Below are positions 51,925 through 60,169 of a DNA stretch of 64,000 nt, piece by piece. The notes below the pieces were generated by a model that was not told where the DNA came from, did not search any database, and saw only the letters and a program-made list of their open reading frames with translations. A program made the position numbers and the translations under genes. This stretch comes from Polynucleobacter sp. MWH-UH25E (GTDB lineage Bacteria > Pseudomonadota > Gammaproteobacteria > Burkholderiales > Burkholderiaceae), in assembly GCF_018687095.1 (NCBI RefSeq), contig NZ_CP061286.1, forward strand, positions 1,488,001 to 1,552,000, read 5' to 3'. Numbering within the stretch: position 1 is the first letter of the stretch; each line of letters opens with the position of its first letter.

Positions 51925-52317
51925 ATGGATAAACTCATTCTCAACAAAAACCCATACCAATTACTTGCTGCAGCGGCATTCGTAGATCTTTTTATTTTGT
52001 GCGTTGCGTGGGAATGGTTTATTTCCCCACTGCGCCCAGGTGGCTCATGGCTCATATTGAAGGGGATCCCCCTTTTATTTGCAATTCCGGGAATATGGAA
52101 AGGCAAGGTTTACACCATGCAATGGGCATCAATGATGATATTGCTCTTCGTGACCGAGGGCTTAGTCAGGATAATGGAAAGTGGTGCAAATTTTTGGTTG
52201 GCATTGTTGGAGACGGTTTTAGCAACTACCGCTTTTATTTGCCTCTTAATTTACTTGAAACCAATCAAGAAGGAAGCAAAAAACTTGGCAAAGAATAACA
52301 AGGAATCGTCTTCATGA
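51925..52317 (+). CDS. DUF2069 small membrane protein
   Basis: A 130-residue protein with four hydrophobic segments, and WEWFISPLRPGGSWLILKGIP in the first half, characteristic of DUF2069 proteins, which are often next to wrbA. Function unknown. The stop overlaps the next start (ATGA, 52314-52317). Confidence 0.9.
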   Translation: MDKLILNKNPYQLLAAAAFVDLFILCVAWEWFISPLRPGGSWLILKGIPLLFAIPGIWKGKVYTMQWASMMILLFVTEGLVRIMESGANFWLALLETVLATTAFICLLIYLKPIKKEAKNLAKNNKESSS

Positions 52318-53732
52318 CAGATAAATTCCTAGAACAATTATCACAAATCATTGATCAGCAATATGTTTTAACAGCCGATCATGACAAAGAGCCCTACCTT
52401 ACTGATTGGCGTAAACGCTACACTGGTAAAGCACTTGCAATCGTTCTTCCACGCACTTCTTCAGAGATTGCCCAGATAGTTCAGCTTTGTGCGACCAATA
52501 AGATTTGCATCGTTCCTCAAGGTGGTCACACGGGCTTTTGCGGCGCTGCCACACCCGATCAAACCGGAAATCAGATCGTTTTGAATTTCAAGCGCATGAA
52601 TTCCATTCTAGAGATAGACGAAGCAAACCAAACTATTACTGTAGAGGCTGGTTGCATTCTGCAAAATATTCAAGAAGCTGCAGCAGCAAAAGGATTTTTG
52701 TTTCCATTAAGCCTGGGTGCAGAAGGAAGCTGCATGATTGGCGGAAACTTGGCCACTAATGCTGGCGGCACAAATGTATTGCGCTATGGCAATACTCGCG
52801 ATCTCTGTTTGGGTCTTGAAGTGGTTACCGCAAAAGGTGAAATCTGGAATGGTTTAAAAGGTTTACGTAAGGACAACACAGGGTATGATCTTCGTGATCT
52901 TTTTGTTGGGTCTGAAGGCACTCTGGGAATTATTACTGCAGCCGTAATGAAGCTGTACCCGTTGCCAATTTCTCAATGGACAACCCTTGTGGCAGCCGAC
53001 GATGTTGCCTCAACAATTGCCCTGCTCAATCTTTTCCAAAAACGCGCTACTTCACTGCTAACCGGTTTTGAGATGATGACCAATGAATCGCTCGTCCTCA
53101 CTGAAAAGCATTTTCCTCAGAAGGCAAATCCTTTGAAAGGTAATCCACCATATACGGTGTTGATCGAGTTATCAGACCATGAGAGCGAGGCCCATGTTCG
53201 GCAACTCTTGGAAGATATATTGCAGGAAGCATTTGAATCCGAACTAATCTCCGATGCAGTTATTGCTAGCAATTTATCTCAAGCAAATGCGTTTTGGCAT
53301 ATGCGCGAGCACATCACGCTTGCTCAAGCAGAAGAAGGCGCAAACCTGAAGCATGACATCACCATCCCCCTATCTGCTTTGGATGACTTTATGCGCGAGA
53401 CTGATGCATTGATCAGAACTCAATATCCAGGTGTGCGCATTATCAATTTTGGACATCTGGGTGATGGGAATCTGCATTACAACATCGCCGCCCCTGATGG
53501 GGTTGAGCCGAAGGAGTTCAATCGCTTAAACGAAAAACCTATTCATGAGATGGTCTACGCCCAAGTAGAGCGCTTTAAAGGATCAATTTCCGCTGAACAT
53601 GGGGTTGGGCAGCTCAAATTAGAGGGTTTACGGGCTCATAAGGGCGAAGTTGCCCATGAACTCATGAAAAGCGTAAAAAAGGCTCTAGACCCCCAAAATC
53701 TTCTGAATCCCCACAAGGTTGTGTCTATTTAA
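52314..53732 (+). CDS. FAD-linked D-2-hydroxyacid dehydrogenase (GlcD / D2HGDH type)
   Basis: The 472-residue flavoenzyme has the PCMH-type FAD loop VPQGGHTGFCGAATP, NLATNAGGTNVLRYGNTRD and a C-terminal metal/substrate region FGHLGDGNLHYN and SAEHGVGQLK. Candidates are D-2-hydroxyglutarate, D-lactate or glycolate. No iron-sulfur or GlcE partner follows, which favours the single-subunit D-2-hydroxyglutarate type. Confidence 0.9.
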   Translation: MTDKFLEQLSQIIDQQYVLTADHDKEPYLTDWRKRYTGKALAIVLPRTSSEIAQIVQLCATNKICIVPQGGHTGFCGAATPDQTGNQIVLNFKRMNSILEIDEANQTITVEAGCILQNIQEAAAAKGFLFPLSLGAEGSCMIGGNLATNAGGTNVLRYGNTRDLCLGLEVVTAKGEIWNGLKGLRKDNTGYDLRDLFVGSEGTLGIITAAVMKLYPLPISQWTTLVAADDVASTIALLNLFQKRATSLLTGFEMMTNESLVLTEKHFPQKANPLKGNPPYTVLIELSDHESEAHVRQLLEDILQEAFESELISDAVIASNLSQANAFWHMREHITLAQAEEGANLKHDITIPLSALDDFMRETDALIRTQYPGVRIINFGHLGDGNLHYNIAAPDGVEPKEFNRLNEKPIHEMVYAQVERFKGSISAEHGVGQLKLEGLRAHKGEVAHELMKSVKKALDPQNLLNPHKVVSI

Positions 53733-53823
53733 AGACTTCAGCCCCCTTTTTTTCAGATTTATTTGTGATTCTTGTCATCCCAAACCCTTTTTGTTGCGTT
53801 AAAGGGGTATGGAGGTGGCAAAT

Positions 53824-54009
53824 ATGTCAACAAGACTTAAACGTTGGGCCCGTGCTATTCAACAAATTGACCTATCCAAGAGGACCCCTGAGGTTGCGAT
53901 TGGCTATTTAGACAGCAAATACCGTGATATCGCATGGCGTTACATCCGAATTCTGGGTTTTGAGCGCACCATCAGCTTCATGGCTAGCAACAATTTCCAT
54001 CCAGAATAA
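53824..54009 (+). CDS. Small basic protein of unknown function
   Basis: A 61-residue protein starting MSTRLKRWARAIQQIDLS, rich in Arg and Lys and probably helical. No family recognised. A strong ribosome site GGAGG lies 9 nt before the ATG at 53824, which is preferred to the ATG at 53809 that overlaps that site. A strong terminator follows, so it is an independent unit with good expression signals and probably real. Confidence 0.7.
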   Translation: MSTRLKRWARAIQQIDLSKRTPEVAIGYLDSKYRDIAWRYIRILGFERTISFMASNNFHPE

Positions 54010-54026
54010 GCAAAATCAAATGCCAT

Positions 54027-54059
54027 AATCCCTAAATAAATGATTTATTTAGGGATTTT
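54027..54059. terminator. Strong bidirectional terminator
   Basis: A perfect 14-bp stem (AATCCCTAAATAAA with TTTATTTAGGGATT) with a TGA loop is followed by T residues. It lies between the small basic gene and the convergent haloacetate-dehalogenase-like gene. Confidence 0.8.
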
Positions 54060-54078
54060 CCTTACTAAGCTGAATTTT

Positions 54079-54975
54079 CTACCGAAAGAAATCTATTGCT
54101 TCCTGGATAACGAGCTCAGGAAGCTCTTCTGGGATGTAATGCCCACAAGCTATCGCCCTACCGGTGACCTCTGCATGTGAAACCTCCCGCCAATCATCAA
54201 CAGGGGCAAAACACTGATTCACCAGCCCATGCTCACCCCATAAAACTCGAACCGGCATTTCTAGCTTTCTGCCGTCCTTGCGGTCCGCGCGATCATGAAT
54301 AAGGTCTATTGTTGCAGCAGCGCGGTAGTCTTCGCACATCGCATGCATGCTTTGTGGATTGCTTGCTCCAGCAAGATACTCAGACCATCGATCAGGCGAA
54401 AAAATTCCTGTACCAGCATGACGCCCCATGTGATTCTTCAGCCAATACTCTGGATTTGCACCAATCATGGTTTCGGGTACCGGTTCAGGCTGAACCAAAA
54501 AGAACCAATGCCAATAACCCCTTGCAAATGCCATTGTGGTCTTGTCATACATTGTTAATGTCGGCGAAATATCCAAAAGCATAAGCTTGAGAACGCTGTG
54601 CGGAAAATCTATCGCTAGGCGATGTGACACCCTTGCTCCTCGATCATGACCCAAAACATAAAAATGCTTGTGACCCAATGCATTCATTAGGTCATGCTGG
54701 TCTTTTGCCATAGACCTCTTGGAGTAAGTGGAATGATCAGGTTTGCCATGCGGCTTAGAGGATGCGCCATATCCACGAAGATCAGCAGCTACAACGGTAA
54801 AAGATTTTGCAAGCTCCGGGGCTACCTGATGCCATATTGCTTTTGTCTGTGGAAAGCCATGTAACAAAAGCAATGCTGGCCCAGTGCCACCAACCAAACA
54901 AGCGATTTCAACAGGCCCATCATCCGATGAGACGGTAACTTGCTTTTGTTCAAAGCCTGGAAAAGTAACGGCCAT
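54079..54975 (-). CDS. Alpha/beta hydrolase, haloacetate (fluoroacetate) dehalogenase-like
   Basis: The 298-residue protein follows the haloacetate dehalogenase pattern: HGFPQTKAIWH, nucleophile D111 in GHDRGARVSHR with R112 and R115 for the carboxylate, D135, a YWHW segment with H156 and W157, Y217 and a late His in CGHYIPEE (about 279). These match the active site of the well studied Rhodopseudomonas enzyme (D110, R111, R114, D134, H155, W156, Y219, H280) nearly residue for residue, including the halide pocket. Epoxide hydrolase is an alternative, but the paired arginines favour a short 2-halo acid. It stands alone. Confidence 0.85.
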   Translation of the reverse strand: MAVTFPGFEQKQVTVSSDDGPVEIACLVGGTGPALLLLHGFPQTKAIWHQVAPELAKSFTVVAADLRGYGASSKPHGKPDHSTYSKRSMAKDQHDLMNALGHKHFYVLGHDRGARVSHRLAIDFPHSVLKLMLLDISPTLTMYDKTTMAFARGYWHWFFLVQPEPVPETMIGANPEYWLKNHMGRHAGTGIFSPDRWSEYLAGASNPQSMHAMCEDYRAAATIDLIHDRADRKDGRKLEMPVRVLWGEHGLVNQCFAPVDDWREVSHAEVTGRAIACGHYIPEELPELVIQEAIDFFR

Positions 54976-55009
54976 AGGTTATGAAATTTTAATAAAAATA
55001 AGAGGCTGA

Positions 55010-55690
55010 TTATTTAGTTGGAGTAGCGTTTGCAGAAACCTCCATTGCAACGCGTACAACCTTTTTTGCCATCTCAATAAACGAATCAACCGAGCCTGAA
55101 GCAGTCCTAAAAGATTCGCCCTGCACGGTGACCAACCCTTCGCCCAATAATTCTTTAGTTTGGCTATCAGTAATTTTGCTTTCCACTAGTAATGCTGGTG
55201 TTTTCGAATTCACACCACCAGCATAAGTAGCTGCACTTACTGCAAGACCAATAGGAGTGAAATTCCATGGTTGCAAGCTATCAGTTGAGCTTTCTGCACC
55301 TGTGATGCCAACTGTAAATCGAGCAACGCCAGGACCTGGGCTTGTCACAATTTTTACATTGCCACGAGCATTCACCGCTGCAACCATTGAATCTTGCAAT
55401 GCAATTTGAGCTTGAGAAATCGCCTCAGGCGAAATTTCCTTTGTTGCACTTTGATTTAAGTAAATGGGATCCAAAATTACCGCTGTATAACTTGTCGGGC
55501 TAACTCCAGATTTGCGATATCTCCAAATGCGAGTATCGGTATGGATAATGCTTACAGGTTGCAATAAGGCGTAATTGGGAAGAAAACCGGATCGCGGCAT
55601 TGGCTCTGATGCTAGCTTTGGAGTATTACTACATGCCACAAGGACAGTAATAATGAGTGCCACAAAAGAAAGTCGATGATTGATGCGCAT
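55010..55690 (-). CDS. DUF3313-type lipoprotein
   Basis: A 226-residue lipoprotein (lipobox LVACS, Cys20) with a body resembling DUF3313: SGFLPNYALLQPV, WRYRKSGV, TAVILDPIYL and a C-terminal helix. Function unknown. It lies 21 nt after another lipoprotein gene at the end of the glt operon. ATG at 55690. Confidence 0.82.
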   Translation of the reverse strand: MRINHRLSFVALIITVLVACSNTPKLASEPMPRSGFLPNYALLQPVSIIHTDTRIWRYRKSGVSPTSYTAVILDPIYLNQSATKEISPEAISQAQIALQDSMVAAVNARGNVKIVTSPGPGVARFTVGITGAESSTDSLQPWNFTPIGLAVSAATYAGGVNSKTPALLVESKITDSQTKELLGEGLVTVQGESFRTASGSVDSFIEMAKKVVRVAMEVSANATPTK

Positions 55691-55711
55691 ATATATTCTT
55701 TAAAGAGAGGG

Positions 55712-56110
55712 CTAATTAGGAGATGGGCACGGCAGAATCCCGCCGGTCTTTTTATGTAAGGATGGCTTGCAGTCTGCTGATGTAGCTTGAGAAGAGTGGT
55801 TTGGAGTAACTGCAGCTGCAGTAGTGGCCTCAGATGACAATTGAGTTGAATTTTGGGTAACAGATGGCGCGCTTGCGGCGGTTTGAGCTGGTTTAGCTGC
55901 CTCTAGTCCTACTGATTTATAAAACGCCTTATCAGATCCAGGACATGGCATAACAGCACCAGTCTTTGGATTCACGATATCCTTACACTGAGGATTGGCT
56001 TCTAATCTAGCCTCTAGTTTTGCTGTTGAGCAAGCAGTAATGCAAATACCCAGAGTAACTGTTATGCAGAACTTAATACTCAAAACATTCGGCAAAGATA
56101 GGTTTAACAC
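55712..56110 (-). CDS. Small lipoprotein with two C-x-KTG-PCP motifs (GTG start)
   Basis: A 132-residue lipoprotein (ICITACS lipobox). It carries two similar motifs, QCKDIVNPKTGAVMPCPGSD near residues 41-60 and DCKPSLHKKTGGILPCPSPN at the C-terminus, linked by an Ala/Ser/Thr-rich stretch. Each motif has two Cys. I do not recognise a family. The GTG start shares its first base with the gltL stop codon (TAGTG), so translation is coupled to the ABC transporter ATPase. Confidence 0.72.
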   Translation of the reverse strand: MLNLSLPNVLSIKFCITVTLGICITACSTAKLEARLEANPQCKDIVNPKTGAVMPCPGSDKAFYKSVGLEAAKPAQTAASAPSVTQNSTQLSSEATTAAAVTPNHSSQATSADCKPSLHKKTGGILPCPSPN

Positions 56111-56844
56111 TATCCCGCCAAAATCTTAGACAAGAAATCTTTAGCGCGATCAGATCGCGCATCTGGATTGCCAAAAAACTCTTCTTTAGGGCAATCTTCA
56201 ATGATGCGGCCTTGATCCATAAAAATCACACGATTACTTACCTTGCGAGCAAAACCCATTTCGTGGGTAACGCAACACATTGTCATACCTTCATTTGCCA
56301 GCTTCACCATCACATCCAGAACTTCACCAACCATTTCTGGATCAAGTGCTGAGGTGGGCTCATCAAATAACATCACAATGGGATCCATGCTCAATGCACG
56401 AGCAATGGCAACACGTTGCTGTTGTCCACCAGAGAGTTGGCCTGGAAATTTATCTTTGTGCGCAATTAAGCCAACGCGCTCTAAGTATTTCAATCCATGA
56501 GTTTTGGCGGCGTCAGCTGTACGACCCAATACCTTCATTTGTGCCAAAGTGAGGTTTTCTGTAATGCTTAAATGCGGGAACAATTCAAAGTGTTGAAACA
56601 CCATACCCACCCTCGCCCTCAATTTAGGCAAATTAGTCTTTGGGTCGTGCAAAGGCGTGCCATCAACAATAATTTGTCCAGCCTGGAAAGGCTCTAATGC
56701 ATTGATCGTTTTGATGAGGGTTGATTTACCGGATCCAGAGGGACCGCAGATAACTACAACCTCACCTTTCTTGATTGAGGTGCTGCAATCCGTTAAGACT
56801 TGGAAGTCGCCGTACCACTTAGAAACGTTTTGAAGTTCAATCAT
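56110..56844 (-). CDS. gltL: Glutamate/aspartate ABC transporter ATPase GltL
   Basis: A 244-residue ATPase of the polar amino acid type: Walker A GPSGSGKST, signature LSGGQQQR, Walker B IVMLFDEPTSALDPE, switch HEMGFAR. Last of gltI-gltJ-gltK-gltL in the usual order. Confidence 0.95.
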   Translation of the reverse strand: MIELQNVSKWYGDFQVLTDCSTSIKKGEVVVICGPSGSGKSTLIKTINALEPFQAGQIIVDGTPLHDPKTNLPKLRARVGMVFQHFELFPHLSITENLTLAQMKVLGRTADAAKTHGLKYLERVGLIAHKDKFPGQLSGGQQQRVAIARALSMDPIVMLFDEPTSALDPEMVGEVLDVMVKLANEGMTMCCVTHEMGFARKVSNRVIFMDQGRIIEDCPKEEFFGNPDARSDRAKDFLSKILAG

Positions 56845-56872
56845 GATGAATTATGGTGTGGACATTAAAAAA

Positions 56873-57541
56873 TTAGCGAATGATTGCCACTTTCGATTGC
56901 ACTTTACGAACAATCTTAGAAAGTGAAAAACAAATAATGAAGTATGTAAATGCAGCCAAAATATAGGTCTCGATTGGTCGACCATAATTTTTACCGGCGA
57001 TTTCAAAGCCCTTTAATAGGTCATAAGCGCCAATTGCGTAAACCAACGAGGTATCTTGAAACAAAATGATGGTCTGCGTCATAAAGACAGGAATCATGTT
57101 TCTAAATGCCTGCGGTAAAACAATAAAGCGCATATTCTGACTATAGGTCATCCCCAGGGCCTGCGCTGCATATCCCTGCCCCTTTGGTACAGACTGAATA
57201 CCTGCACGAACAATCTCTGAGAAGAATGCGCCTTCGAATGCAATAAAGGTAATTGTTGCCGATAAATCAGCGCCGATCGGCCGACCAATTAACATGGGAA
57301 TCAATAGGAAGAACCAAAGAATTACCATGACTAATGGAATGGATCGCATCGTATTGACATAGATGGTTGCCGGATAAGCTAATGCAGGCTTACCAGATAA
57401 ACGCATTAATGCAAGAAATGTCCCAACGAGAATTCCACCAACAGTAGCAATAACAGTTAACTGCACACTGAAGAGAAGACCCTTCAAGATATAGTTCGTG
57501 AAGAGCTCCCAGTTATAGAAACTTAAATCTAAGCTCAACAT
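56873..57541 (-). CDS. gltK: Glutamate/aspartate ABC transporter permease GltK
   Basis: A 222-residue permease with about five hydrophobic helices and the EAA-like loop (EIVRAGIQSVPKGQGYAAQALGM). The frame is open to 57649, overlapping gltJ, but the family start is the ATG at 57541 (MLSLDLSFYNWELF), 31 nt after gltJ. Confidence 0.93.
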   Translation of the reverse strand: MLSLDLSFYNWELFTNYILKGLLFSVQLTVIATVGGILVGTFLALMRLSGKPALAYPATIYVNTMRSIPLVMVILWFFLLIPMLIGRPIGADLSATITFIAFEGAFFSEIVRAGIQSVPKGQGYAAQALGMTYSQNMRFIVLPQAFRNMIPVFMTQTIILFQDTSLVYAIGAYDLLKGFEIAGKNYGRPIETYILAAFTYFIICFSLSKIVRKVQSKVAIIR

Positions 57542-57572
57542 GCTGACACCATTTGAATAAAGGCTGTGATCA

Positions 57573-58355
57573 TTAATGTGCCGCTGCTTCTGAATTAGCA
57601 ACAATGAAGCCTGGAATACGTGAACGCTTCTCGATATATGCCATGACACGATTCACCGCAAAGGCTGATAAGGCATAAAGCAAGGTTACCGCTAAATAAA
57701 TTTCCACCCCATGCGATGTCTCCTCTTGCGCCTGCATCGCAAAGAGCGTTAACTCAGGCACCGAGACTGCAAAAGCAACAGAGGAATTTTTAATGAGATT
57801 CATGCTCTCAGATGTCAGCGGCGGAATCACAATACGTAATGCCATTGGCAAAATAACGTAGCGATAGGATTGAAAAGTGGTGAGACCCAAGGCGGTGGCG
57901 GCAGACTTTTGCCCAGAAGGTAAAGACTGAATACCCGCCCTAACCTGCTCCGCGATACGAGCCGAGGTAAAAAAACCTAAAGCAATACTGACCAACAAAT
58001 ATGATGGGAAAGATTTCAATACAGGAATGAATGCTGGAACAACGTGGTACCAAAGAAATACCTGCACCAAGATTGGAATATTCCTAAATAGCTCAACCCA
58101 CGTTGTTGAAAAACGTACCAAGAATCTATTTAACTTATTATCAGGCGGCAAGGTACGTAAGGTACCCATGACTGCCCCTAGAATTAAAGCAAGAAAAAGA
58201 CCAAGGGCTGCAACCGCTAAGGTCCAGCCCCAAGCCTTCGTTAACCAATCCAAGTAGCTTGGATCTGGATTTTTTCCAAGGGTAAACAAGGCCGAAAAAC
58301 AATGTTCAACAGGCTCTTGGTCTAACGTGCCCTTACAAAATATTCCTAGATCCAT
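57573..58355 (-). CDS. gltJ: Glutamate/aspartate ABC transporter permease GltJ
   Basis: A 260-residue permease with an N-terminal extension carrying two cysteines (GIFCKGTLDQEPVEHCFS) before the helices and the loop EQVRAGIQSLPSGQKSAATALGL. It pairs with GltK. Gap to gltI is 49 nt. Confidence 0.93.
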   Translation of the reverse strand: MDLGIFCKGTLDQEPVEHCFSALFTLGKNPDPSYLDWLTKAWGWTLAVAALGLFLALILGAVMGTLRTLPPDNKLNRFLVRFSTTWVELFRNIPILVQVFLWYHVVPAFIPVLKSFPSYLLVSIALGFFTSARIAEQVRAGIQSLPSGQKSAATALGLTTFQSYRYVILPMALRIVIPPLTSESMNLIKNSSVAFAVSVPELTLFAMQAQEETSHGVEIYLAVTLLYALSAFAVNRVMAYIEKRSRIPGFIVANSEAAAH

Positions 58356-58404
58356 AGTCCCAATCGTATCAAGATGAAATGATTTTCAATAAAAGCGATT
58401 GAAA

Positions 58405-59319
58405 TTACTTCTTGTTGTAATCCTCGGCTGGCTTGTCATTCAAATTTGCCCAAGCATTTTTAGTTGCTGGTGATAACTCAAGGCCAACAACAATATTTTT
58501 TGGAGGAATTGGTGACAAGAACCATTTATTCCAAAGCTTTGGCATGTTACCGTTTGCAACGATCTTAGCAATAGCAGCGTTCACTGCAGCTCTAAATTCA
58601 GGATCATCTTTGCGAACCATAATGGCAATAGGCTCAGTGCTCAATACCTCACCAACAATTTTGTAATCTTTAGGATTCTTGGAATTAGCAATATTGCCTG
58701 CCAAAATAGACCCATCCATTACGAATGCATCAGCACGGCCTGATTCTAATAAGAGAAAGCTATCTGCGTGATCCTTACCAAACACTTCATCAAAGTTAAC
58801 GCCAGTAGCTCTTTCGTGTTTGCGGAGTAATTGAACAGAGGTGGTTCCAGTAGTGGTAGCTACTTTCTTACCATTTAAGTCTGCAATCGATTTAATTCCA
58901 GAGTTTGCCTTTACAGCAATACGAACCTCTTCAACATAGAGCGTATTTGCAAACCCAACATCCTTTGCGCGAGCTGTGTTGTTAGTTGTGGTGCCGCACT
59001 CGATATCAACCGTACCGTTCTGAACCAAAGGAACACGATTTTGTGAAGTAACAGGCTGATAGTTGATGCGTAGAGTATTCATGCCCAACTTATCTTTAAT
59101 GTCACCTAAAATCATGCGGCAAATTTCAACGTGGTAACCATCAAAACGGCTGTCGCCAGTGGTGTATGACATGGGGATAGATGATTCACGCACACCCATT
59201 GTTACGGCACCAGTGGATTTCATTTTGTCTAATGTTTGGCTTGCCGCCTGAGCATTGATGCTAGCGAGCAATAAACCAGCAGCAATCAAACCTGCCTTAA
59301 CCATTGAAATACGTTTCAT
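58405..59319 (-). CDS. gltI: Glutamate/aspartate ABC transporter substrate-binding protein GltI
   Basis: A 304-residue periplasmic binding protein with a signal peptide (cleavage near AQA-AS, residue 25) and the family pattern GAVTMGVRESSIPMSY, ECGTTTNNTARAKDV and KVATTTGTTS. An AAAGGAG ribosome site precedes the ATG. Upstream on the minus strand TATAAA boxes (around 59370-59390) could be the promoter. Confidence 0.95.
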   Translation of the reverse strand: MKRISMVKAGLIAAGLLLASINAQAASQTLDKMKSTGAVTMGVRESSIPMSYTTGDSRFDGYHVEICRMILGDIKDKLGMNTLRINYQPVTSQNRVPLVQNGTVDIECGTTTNNTARAKDVGFANTLYVEEVRIAVKANSGIKSIADLNGKKVATTTGTTSVQLLRKHERATGVNFDEVFGKDHADSFLLLESGRADAFVMDGSILAGNIANSKNPKDYKIVGEVLSTEPIAIMVRKDDPEFRAAVNAAIAKIVANGNMPKLWNKWFLSPIPPKNIVVGLELSPATKNAWANLNDKPAEDYNKK

Positions 59320-59468
59320 AGAAATTCTCCTTTAATTACCGCACTTTTTTATATGGTGATATGGATACACCTGCATTTATAGCAAATTTATAGGTTAACG
59401 TAGGATTTTTGCATGAATTTACGGGGTTTCAACCAGAGCTGAGAGAAAAAGCTGAAATAAAGAAACTT

Positions 59469-59545
59469 TGGCCTGCCCAGCAGGAGTCGAACCTGCGACC
59501 TACGGCTTAGAAGGCCGTTGCTCTATCCAGCTGAGCTATGGGCAG
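59469..59545 (-). tRNA. tRNA-Arg (anticodon UCU)
   Basis: A 77-nt tRNA on the minus strand: acceptor CTGCCCA/TGGGCAG, discriminator G, CCA; loop CTTCTAA gives anticodon UCU. Confidence 0.96.
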
Positions 59546-59583
59546 ATATTGGCTGGGTCTATATCAGAACTAAATAGAGAAAA

Positions 59584-59660
59584 TGGTCGGAGTACAAGGA
59601 TTCGAACCTTGGACCCCCTGCTCCCAAAGCAGGTGCGCTACCAGGCTGCGCTACACTCCG
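59584..59660 (-). tRNA. tRNA-Pro (anticodon UGG)
   Basis: A 77-nt tRNA on the minus strand: acceptor CGGAGTG/TACTCCG, discriminator A, CCA; the anticodon loop TTTGGGA between CCTGC and GCAGG gives UGG. It lies upstream of tRNA-Arg in the same direction. Confidence 0.96.
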
Positions 59661-59720
59661 ACGGAATCAACATTCTACACCGACAGGGCTATTTCAGGCA
59701 AATCCTGTAATATTCCGCAC

Positions 59721-60089
59721 ATGAGTGCCCATTTTTCAAGCAAATTGAATAAGCAGATACAGGCCGTAGTTGCGGTCTTATTGCTGGCATTTTGCATATT
59801 GGGAACACATTGGGTGGGCCTTAATCACAGCGTTTCTCACGTTGGTCTCTCAAAGCAAACTGTTTGCGAAAGCACCACTGCGGCAAGCATAGCTACCACT
59901 GCTCATAACTCAGATGTCTGCCATCTATTTGATGCATTAACGTTAGCTGGCTGCATTCCGCCAAGCTATTTTGCTGCGCCTTTAGCAAAACATATACAAG
60001 CCATAAGCCATCAGGGAAATGCTGTACAAGTAGATGCGCCCACTCTGATTGCGTATCAATCGCAAGCACCTCCTTCCTTCATCCCCTAA
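59721..60089 (+). CDS. Small His/Cys-bearing membrane-anchored or exported protein (DUF2946-like)
   Basis: The 122-residue protein has one hydrophobic helix (about residues 14-31) and a short outer part with several His and Cys residues (THW, NHSVSHVG, VCES, DVCHLFD, AGCIPP). This resembles DUF2946 proteins, which are often encoded next to metal-linked TonB receptors. It lies 80 nt before such a receptor. The open frame runs upstream through tRNA-Pro, but the ATG at 59721 is the first after the tRNA. Metal binding is inference. Confidence 0.72.
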   Translation: MSAHFSSKLNKQIQAVVAVLLLAFCILGTHWVGLNHSVSHVGLSKQTVCESTTAASIATTAHNSDVCHLFDALTLAGCIPPSYFAAPLAKHIQAISHQGNAVQVDAPTLIAYQSQAPPSFIP

Positions 60090-60100
60090 ACACTAAGCTC

Positions 60101-60156
60101 AAACCAGATCGTTAATTCTGGTTTTAATTGTTTACTAATCGCCAATAATTTGGCGA
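60101..60156 (+). promoter_or_regulatory. Two hairpins in the leader of the TonB receptor gene
   Basis: AAACCAGA with TCTGGTTT (60101-60124) forms an 8-bp stem followed by a short T run, perhaps a weak terminator after the small His/Cys gene. TCGCCAA with TTGGCGA (60139-60156, 4-nt loop) ends 13 nt before the receptor ATG and may affect ribosome access or be a repressor site. Confidence 0.45.
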
Positions 60157-60169
60157 ATATGGATGAAGT

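Noticed and set aside
59468..59710. Plus-strand open frame across the Arg and Pro tRNAs
   Set aside because: Same artefact: it is the complement of two tRNA genes (product of the RTRIRTLDPLL type).
59661..59720. Zur operator upstream of the His/Cys gene
   Set aside because: TGTAATATT resembles part of a Zur or Fur half-site, but there is no symmetric second half.
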